A stretch of 64,000 nucleotides of DNA, from NCBI RefSeq assembly GCF_000367365.1, contig NZ_BARF01000004.1, forward strand, positions 59,930 through 123,929, in the 5' to 3' direction. The notes under the pieces are model-generated. The model saw nothing but the letters and a program-made list of their open reading frames with translations, was not told the DNA's origin and did not search any database. Source of the stretch: Streptomyces prunicolor NBRC 13075 (GTDB taxonomy: Bacteria; Actinomycetota; Actinomycetes; Streptomycetales; Streptomycetaceae). The translations under genes were made by a program, and so were the position numbers. Position 1 is the stretch's first letter; each line of letters opens with the position of its first letter. Shown piece by piece: positions 58,630 to 64,000 of the stretch.

Positions 58630-58893
58630 GAAAAACGCCGGTTGAACCGGTGTCGGAACGCTCCGTCACTGTACCGCATGTCAGGTCCCCGGCGCTGAGG
58701 CCATGGGGGCCCGGCTGTGTTTCGCAGGGCGGACGCGGCTGCGGTGGGCCGGAGTTGGGGCGTACGGTGGAGGGGTGGAAGAGGGTCTGGGTGGGGTCGG
58801 AGTGCCGCCTGGAGAGTCGCTCCTTTCATCCCGTAATGTGGCATTTGGCGTCCGGCGAGCAGCAGTCGGGCGCGGCTCTTGGGGAAGGGACTC

Positions 58894-59061
58894 ATGGACT
58901 TGATGGAGCGCGCCGTCGTCCGATGTGCCGATGGGCACGTGTTCAGTACCGCTTCGTTCCCGATGCAGCAGGCCGAGCGACTCGGCCCCGGTCGGCTCGT
59001 GCGGTGTCCTCGGTGTGCCCGGCTCCGCAGTGTGGTGCTGGTGACCTTGGAGAAGCAGTAG
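58894..59061 (+). CDS. Small zinc-ribbon-like protein
   Basis: The 55-residue protein begins MDLMERAVVRCADGHVFST and ends LVRCPRCARLRSVVLVTLEK. Spaced Cys residues (C-x-x-H type and CPRC) suggest one zinc site. Conserved in Streptomyces near dcd as far as I recall. ATG 58894 has GGGAAGGGA upstream. Function unknown. Confidence 0.68.
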   Translation: MDLMERAVVRCADGHVFSTASFPMQQAERLGPGRLVRCPRCARLRSVVLVTLEKQ

Positions 59062-59177
59062 AAGTAGCCGTGGAACTGGCAGGAGAAGCAGCGGTATAGC
59101 GGTATCGCAGTAGTCGTCGCTGGCGCGCGGGTCCGTCCGATTGTGGTCGGTCCGCGCGTCTTGCGTATCCTCGGGGC

Positions 59178-59753
59178 GTGCTTCTCTCAGACAAGGACAT
59201 CCGGGCCGAGATCGACGCCGGGCGGGTCCGGATCGATCCCTACGACGAATCCATGGTGCAGCCGTCGAGTGTCGACGTGCGCCTCGACCGCTACTTCCGG
59301 GTGTTCGAGAACCACCGCTACCCCCACATCGACCCGTCGATCGAACAGGCGGACCTGACCCGGCTGGTGGAGCCGGAGGGCGACGAGCCGTTCATCCTCC
59401 ACCCCGGCGAGTTCGTGCTCGCCTCGACCTACGAGGTCGTATCGCTCCCCGACGACCTCGCCTCGCGCCTCGAAGGGAAGTCCTCCCTCGGCCGCCTCGG
59501 GCTCGTCACGCACTCCACCGCCGGCTTCATCGACCCCGGCTTCTCCGGACACGTGACCCTGGAGCTGTCCAACCTCGCCACGCTCCCCATCAAGCTCTGG
59601 CCCGGCATGAAGATCGGCCAGCTCTGCCTGTTCCGGCTCACCTCGCCGGCCGAGTTCCCCTACGGCAGCGAGCGCTACGGCTCCCGCTACCAGGGCCAGC
59701 GCGGACCGACCGCCTCCCGTTCCTTCCTCAACTTCCACCGGACGCAGGTGTGA
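59178..59753 (+). CDS. dcd: dCTP deaminase
   Basis: The 191-residue protein is a typical Dcd: [20 protein letters not shown] at the start, [34 protein letters not shown] with the catalytic Glu, and [14 protein letters not shown] near the end. It deaminates dCTP to dUTP for thymidylate synthesis. It starts at GTG 59178. The stop overlaps the next gene by 4 bases, linking two nucleotide-metabolism genes. Confidence 0.96.
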   Translation: MLLSDKDIRAEIDAGRVRIDPYDESMVQPSSVDVRLDRYFRVFENHRYPHIDPSIEQADLTRLVEPEGDEPFILHPGEFVLASTYEVVSLPDDLASRLEGKSSLGRLGLVTHSTAGFIDPGFSGHVTLELSNLATLPIKLWPGMKIGQLCLFRLTSPAEFPYGSERYGSRYQGQRGPTASRSFLNFHRTQV

Positions 59754-60265
59754 GCGTGGGCGCCGTACGGGAGAACCTGACCTACGAGGCGTTCGGCGTC
59801 GCCGTGCGCGAGCTCGCGCAGACCATCGCCGACGACGGCTACGAGCCCGACGTCATCCTCAGCATCGCCCGCGGCGGAGTCTTCGTCGCCGGTGGCCTCG
59901 CCTACGCCCTCGACTGCAAGAACATCAGTCTGGTGAACGTCGAGTTCTACACGGGCGTCGGCACCACCCTCGACATGCCGGTCATGCTCGCCCCCATCCC
60001 CAACGCGATCGACTTCTCCTCCAAGAAGGTCCTGATCACCGACGACGTCGCCGACACCGGCAAGACCCTCAAACTGGTCCGCGACTTCTGCCTCGACACC
60101 GTCGCCGAGGTCCGCAGCGCGGTCGTGTACGAGAAGTCGCAGTCACTGGTGAAGTGCGAGTACGTGTGGAAGCGCACCGACGACTGGATCAACTTCCCGT
60201 GGAGTGTCCTGCCCGTAGTACGTAAGTCGGGCGAGCCGGTCACGCCGTCAAGAGAAGCGCTCTGA
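59750..60265 (+). CDS. Phosphoribosyltransferase
   Basis: The 171-residue protein has the type I PRTase motif [14 protein letters not shown], which binds PRPP, near residues 85-98, and [19 protein letters not shown]. It resembles xanthine/guanine or hypoxanthine phosphoribosyltransferase-like salvage enzymes. GTG 59750 overlaps the dcd stop (GTGA), so co-translation is expected. Base specificity cannot be read from the sequence. Confidence 0.88.
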   Translation: MSVGAVRENLTYEAFGVAVRELAQTIADDGYEPDVILSIARGGVFVAGGLAYALDCKNISLVNVEFYTGVGTTLDMPVMLAPIPNAIDFSSKKVLITDDVADTGKTLKLVRDFCLDTVAEVRSAVVYEKSQSLVKCEYVWKRTDDWINFPWSVLPVVRKSGEPVTPSREAL

Positions 60266-60328
60266 CGTGCACCCGCCGGGGGTTGCGGTACCTGGCCGCC
60301 GTACCGCAGGATCCCGGCGGGGGTGATC

Positions 60329-60685
60329 ATGGAACGGCGTGTGCTGGAATCGCTGTTGGCCGGTGACGACGAGGCGTCCGTGATCGCTCTGGCCACCCTC
60401 CGCGGCGGCGCCACCTACTGGGTGTCGGACGGGGCGCAACCCGCGGGACAGCATGCCGGAGTCTTCAGTCGCCGACTTCGGCGCATGCGGATGCACGGAC
60501 TCGAACCTCTTGGGCTGGAACGAGCGGTGCAGCTCGTCCGCGAACACGGCCGCCCTGTGCGCACAGGGATGATCGATGCCGCCGATCGGACATGGACCAC
60601 CCTGCTCTTTCTCACCGAGGACGGCAGCGCGCTGGTGGCCTGTGCCGGCTGGCCGCTGCCGCTGGTCAAGAAGCCACCGCTCTAG
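60329..60685 (+). CDS. Hypothetical protein
   Basis: The 118-residue protein is soluble, with VIALATLRGGATYWVSDGAQ, a basic patch FSRRLRRMRMHGLEP and TWTTLLFLTEDGSALVACAG. The family is unknown. ATG 60329 is used; GTG 60323 is also possible. A direct repeat of AAGAAGCCACCG straddles the stop codon. Confidence 0.6.
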   Translation: MERRVLESLLAGDDEASVIALATLRGGATYWVSDGAQPAGQHAGVFSRRLRRMRMHGLEPLGLERAVQLVREHGRPVRTGMIDAADRTWTTLLFLTEDGSALVACAGWPLPLVKKPPL

Positions 60686-60782
60686 GCAAGAAGCCACCGT
60701 TCCAGGAGCGAGCCCGCGCGAAGCGCGAAGAACGTCCGGTCGCCGTCCTATGGCGGCCAGCGCGGAGCCCCGCCCCCTTCGC

Positions 60783-61322
60783 TCAGGTGTCCGCGCCGTC
60801 GGGGGCCGGCAGGAGCGCCGCCAACTCGGTGTCGTCCGGGCGGTGGACGGCCCCCGCCGCCTCGCGCAGAACGGCGCGGTCGACCTTGTCCGCGTCCGCG
60901 ATCAGATGAACCACCACGGCGTCGAAGGGCACCGCGTACTCGTGGCTTTCACCTGCCTTGCGGTACCAGGCGTCGCCGTCGTGCTCGCAGGTGACCGGCT
61001 TGTCCGTCACCTCGCCCAGTGGCTGCTTGGTGCAGTTCTCCGCTGTCAGACTGTCGTGACCCGCGAAGAGGCCGAACTTGGTGGAACGCTCCTCGGCCAG
61101 GTACGCGGTGACGAACTCGTCCTCGTACTCGCCGACCGACGCCTGGAACACGGTGTAGCCGGAGACCTCGGTGACGTAGACGAGTTCCGGGTCCACGCCC
61201 CAGGTGCGCGCGGCGGCGTCGAGGTCGGCGCTGTCGGCGACCGTCCCGCCGTCCGCGTCGCATCCCGTGAGGAGAACCGGCAGCAGGAGAAGGGGGAGCA
61301 GCGCACGCGCGGGTCGCATCAT
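60783..61322 (-). CDS. Lipoprotein
   Basis: The 179-residue protein has a lipoprotein signal (RALLPLLLLPVLLTGC, Cys about residue 21) and an acidic mature domain (YVTEVSGYTVFQASVGEYED, FGLFAGHDSLTAENC, CEHDGDAWY). It may bind a ligand at the membrane. The start at 61322 is the first of two adjacent ATGs; 61346 is an open alternative. Function unknown. Confidence 0.7.
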   Translation of the reverse strand: MMRPARALLPLLLLPVLLTGCDADGGTVADSADLDAAARTWGVDPELVYVTEVSGYTVFQASVGEYEDEFVTAYLAEERSTKFGLFAGHDSLTAENCTKQPLGEVTDKPVTCEHDGDAWYRKAGESHEYAVPFDAVVVHLIADADKVDRAVLREAAGAVHRPDDTELAALLPAPDGADT

Positions 61323-61420
61323 GCCCACACCCTGTCGCATGGACATGTCACAGGAACAATCGATTTCCCGTATCCGCTATCCGCTATCCACGGCTTGTGG
61401 TCCCACGTCCTACGACCGTC

Positions 61421-61473
61421 CTACGACGAGGACGGGCTCCCCATGTGACATGGGGAGCCCGTCCTCGTCGTAG
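61421..61473 (-). terminator. Perfect 26-bp inverted repeat
   Basis: Two 26-base arms match perfectly around a single central base (61447), the longest perfect hairpin in the window. The arm starts CTACGACGAGGACGGGCTCC. It lies 12 bases after the Yip1 gene stop (minus strand), so it is the probable terminator. A partial copy (CCTACGACCGTCCTACGAC) is adjacent. Confidence 0.8.
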
Positions 61474-61484
61474 CGGAGAAGCCT

Positions 61485-62528
61485 CTAGAACGTGCCCAGT
61501 TTCACGATCGACAGCAGGGCGATCAGTTGGATCGCCGAGGCGCCCAGGGCCTTCGGCCAGGGGAGGTCGTGGGAGCGGGCGACCATCATCGTGAGGAGGG
61601 CGCCCGCCGCTACCCAGGTGGCCCAGCCGAGGGCCTGGACGAAGGTCGCGTCGCCGCCGAAGAACATGGCGAAGATCAGGCGGGGGGCGTCCGTGAGGGA
61701 CATGATCAGCATCGACAGGCCTACTGTGGGCTGCCAGGCTCCGTCGCCGCCCAACTGGCGGGCCAGGGTGTGGGTGACCACGCCGAGGACGAAGGACGAC
61801 AGCACCATGGCCACGGCCGTGATCAGGACGATCGGCACCGCGTTCGCCAGGGTGGCGTTTATGGCGTCCGCGCGGGCGCCGTCGAAGCCGAAGACCGCGA
61901 GCAGGCCGTAGAGGAACGTCACGATCAGGGCGGGGCCCCACATCGTGTAGTCCCGCATCTGGAGGAAGGTCTGCTGGGGGGAGAGGACGATGCCTCTGAG
62001 CAGGTCCTTCCAGTGCAGGCGGGGGCCGACGGGGCCGGTGGGGGCCTGGGCCGAGCCCGCGCGGTACGTACCGCCCTGGGTGTACGGGTCCTCCCCTACG
62101 GCGAAGGCCTGGGTGCTGCCCGGGTTGTTCGCCGCATACGGGTCCGGGGTGCCCGGGTGGGCGCCCTGGCCGTACCCGCCGCCGTCGCCGAAGTACTCCG
62201 GCTCGTCTCCGTAGGCACCGTTGCCGCCGTTTCCGGCGTTCCCCTGGGACCACTGCCGGCCGCCGCCGTTCGCGGGGCTGCCGTACTGCGGTTGCTGCTG
62301 CGGGTACGGCTGCGGGGCCGCGGGGTAGCCGTACGACGGCTGTCCCTGCGGCACCGGGGGTGCCTGCTGCCCGTACGGAGGTTGTTGAGGGCGCGCTTGC
62401 GGGGCCCTGCCGTCCCGGCCGCCGCGTCCGATCCTGAATCCAGCCACGTCATCGAACGTACCTGGTTCCGCGGAGACTCGTGCCGGGCCGGGGCTTTCGG
62501 GCGGGGCTTTGCTGCCGAGCTGTGACAT
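61485..62528 (-). CDS. Yip1-family membrane protein
   Basis: The 347-residue protein has a long Gln/Pro/Gly/Tyr-rich cytoplasmic N-terminus (PSYGYPAAPQPYPQQQPQYG) of about 150 residues, then LHWKDLLRGIVLSPQQTFLQM, and five membrane segments typical of Yip1/YIPF (VTFLYGLLAVFGFDG, LGVVTHTLARQLGG). Role unknown; perhaps envelope organisation. ATG 62528 sits next to AGGGG; GTG 62447 is an alternative. Confidence 0.8.
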   Translation of the reverse strand: MSQLGSKAPPESPGPARVSAEPGTFDDVAGFRIGRGGRDGRAPQARPQQPPYGQQAPPVPQGQPSYGYPAAPQPYPQQQPQYGSPANGGGRQWSQGNAGNGGNGAYGDEPEYFGDGGGYGQGAHPGTPDPYAANNPGSTQAFAVGEDPYTQGGTYRAGSAQAPTGPVGPRLHWKDLLRGIVLSPQQTFLQMRDYTMWGPALIVTFLYGLLAVFGFDGARADAINATLANAVPIVLITAVAMVLSSFVLGVVTHTLARQLGGDGAWQPTVGLSMLIMSLTDAPRLIFAMFFGGDATFVQALGWATWVAAGALLTMMVARSHDLPWPKALGASAIQLIALLSIVKLGTF

Positions 62529-62565
62529 CCCCTAAGGGGACGGCGGGAGGGGCCTTAAGGGAGTG

Positions 62566-63984
62566 CTACGGAAGCATTCCGGCGCCGAGCCGCGGAGCGC
62601 CCGACGTCGAGACGCCCAGCGACGACGGGCCGTAGGCGACCGCGTTCTTCGTGGTCAGGCCGGTGGTGGCGCCGCGCAGGGTCCATACGGCGCCGTCCCC
62701 GTTGTTCTCCCCTGCGGCGCCCACCGACAGGTCCGCGTGGCCGTCGCCGGTGAGGTCGGCGAGGTGGACCGCCGTACCGAAGTGGTCGTTGTATTCGTTC
62801 GCGCCCGGGACGCCCGCCGTGTTCTGGCTGAAGGACTGGGCGCCGGACGCGGTCAGGCCGGTGGACGAGCCGCGCAGGAGCGTGACGTTGCCGGTCAGGT
62901 CGGCCGAGCCGATCTTCTCGTAGAACGCGGAGACGGCGGCGTCGGCGTATCCGTCGCCGTTCACGTCGCCGAGGGAGACCGACCAGCCGAAGCCGTCGTT
63001 CGTCTCGTCGGCGCCCGGGACGCCCGCCGTGTCCTGGTCGATCGTCCGGGCCGGCTCGGGGTCGACGCCCGAGGCGCGGCCGAGGTGGATGCCGATGGAA
63101 CCGCCGAGGTTGCCCTCGACGGCGCCCCCGTACTCGCCGGTGACCACGTCGTCGTAGCCGTCGCCGTTGATGTCGCCGACGGCCGCGACCTCGCTGACCT
63201 CGTCCAGTACGGACTCGTAGGCGAGACCCGAGGAGGCGCCCCGGAACACCCTCGCGCCGTCGAGGTAGGCGACGGTGGCGACGAGATCGTCGGTGCCGTC
63301 GCCGTTCAGGTCGCCGGAGGCGAAGGAGACGACGCCGCCGGAGCCGGTCCGGATCGGGGCGGTGACCTTGTACTTCGACGCGGTGCCCGACGTCTTCGTG
63401 AAGCCGCCCCTGCTGACCCAGACGTCCGTACCCGTGCTGCCGACCGCGAGGTCCGCCTTGTGGTCGCCGTTGAAGTCGCCGACGGCGAGGGACTGGCCGA
63501 AGGAGTCGTGGGCCGTGGGGGCGGGGTCGGCCGCCGTACGGCCGCCGGACAGGCCGGAGGCGCCGCCCCAGACGATGATCGCGGTGCCGCCGTCGGTGTC
63601 GGTGCCGAGGTCCTCGCCGGGGGCGCCGATCACGAGGTCGGCGTATCCGTCGTTGTTGAGGTCCCCGGAGGCGAGGGCCGAGCCGAAGCTGTCGCCGCGT
63701 TCGGCGGAGCCGGGGATGCCGCTGCTGTTCTGGGTGAGGACCGTACGGCGGGAGGCGCTGATGCCGGACTTCGAGCCGTAGTTGACGACCACGGCACCGG
63801 CGGACGTCTTGCCGCCCACGGTCGCGGTGGGCGCCGCGGTCACCAGGTCGCGGTAGCCGTCGCCGTTGAAGTCGTCGGAGTACTTGGCGGTGGCCGCGGA
63901 CGCGGGGGCGGTCAGGACGAGCGGGGTGAGGCCCGCGAGGAGCAGTGCGGAGGCCATGGCGGTGGAAGTGGGGCGGCTGCGCAA
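62566..63984 (-). CDS. Secreted FG-GAP repeat (integrin-alpha-like) protein
   Basis: The 472-residue protein has a signal peptide (MASALLLAGLTPLVLTAPASA) and seven FG-GAP blades with calcium loops of the form DFNGDGYRDL, DLNNDGYADLVIGAPGED and DVNGDGYADAAV. It is an extracellular propeller likely to bind calcium and polymer or protein ligands. The start is TTG 63984, and ATG at 63957 lies a few codons in. It is the last gene of the window. Confidence 0.9.
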   Translation of the reverse strand: MRSRPTSTAMASALLLAGLTPLVLTAPASAATAKYSDDFNGDGYRDLVTAAPTATVGGKTSAGAVVVNYGSKSGISASRRTVLTQNSSGIPGSAERGDSFGSALASGDLNNDGYADLVIGAPGEDLGTDTDGGTAIIVWGGASGLSGGRTAADPAPTAHDSFGQSLAVGDFNGDHKADLAVGSTGTDVWVSRGGFTKTSGTASKYKVTAPIRTGSGGVVSFASGDLNGDGTDDLVATVAYLDGARVFRGASSGLAYESVLDEVSEVAAVGDINGDGYDDVVTGEYGGAVEGNLGGSIGIHLGRASGVDPEPARTIDQDTAGVPGADETNDGFGWSVSLGDVNGDGYADAAVSAFYEKIGSADLTGNVTLLRGSSTGLTASGAQSFSQNTAGVPGANEYNDHFGTAVHLADLTGDGHADLSVGAAGENNGDGAVWTLRGATTGLTTKNAVAYGPSSLGVSTSGAPRLGAGMLP

Positions 63985-64000
63985 GGGAGTTGGCTCCAGG

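Overview
The window is very GC-rich, with strong third-position G/C bias, GTG and TTG starts, many overlapping ATGA/GTGA gene junctions, rare TTA codons, SARP, WhiJ/DUF397 and SigE-type regulators, and a chromosomal tRNA-Gly. All of this points to a Streptomyces chromosome (or a very close relative), probably part core and part accessory DNA. No replicon origin, prophage, integrase or CRISPR array was seen.

Layout. 0-6.3 kb: a 5'-cut unknown gene divergent from a large SARP/NB-ARC/TPR regulator carrying a TTA (bldA) codon, then a secreted serine hydrolase and an alpha/beta hydrolase. 6.3-12.4 kb: an accessory island with a GntR fragment-like regulator, an ATP-grasp RiPP cluster (precursor, ATP-grasp ligase, PIMT-like methyltransferase), a three-gene cluster of small unknowns, and a WhiJ-like XRE regulator with three DUF397 genes, two of them a clean tandem duplication. 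12.4-24.3 kb: membrane and metabolic genes (YihY, lactonase-like propeller, cupin, MBL hydrolase with its TetR), a GT51 enzyme that has lost its transpeptidase nucleophile, two divergent sigma-type genes with membrane partners, and a quinone reductase/SDR pair. 24.5-30 kb: a MoxR-type AAA ATPase with an unknown partner, then an ice-binding-like (DUF3494) / DUF5819 / HTTM membrane operon. 30-40.5 kb: an active Ser/Thr kinase with PQQ propeller, small exported proteins, a two-component system, an acyltransferase-like membrane protein, a YcnI copper-type pair, and a graveyard of at least three broken genes.

40.5-49.1 kb is the most interesting part. A tight leftward operon encodes a TIR protein, a pseudokinase with a PQQ propeller, a 143-residue helical adaptor and a 1298-residue nSTAND ATPase with 14 WD40 repeats. 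It lies divergent from an XRE/TPR regulator, with an inverted repeat between them. Three of the four operon proteins share a short tag of the form (A/T)xVxGGxxx..A(G/A)RDxx(V/I), at the C-terminus in two and the N-terminus in one. I read this as a multi-component conflict or immune-signalling system in which a TIR effector, a kinase-dead sensor and a STAND switch assemble through the shared tag. The function is inference.

49.2-64 kb: secreted and membrane genes (lipoprotein, BNR/sortilin-type propeller, MFS transporter), a second two-component system whose kinase-regulator junction was duplicated into an 11-codon ORF, a GOLPH3-like protein, a carboxylesterase, tRNA-Gly(CCC), dcd overlapping a phosphoribosyltransferase gene, a lipoprotein, a Yip1 protein and a secreted FG-GAP propeller.
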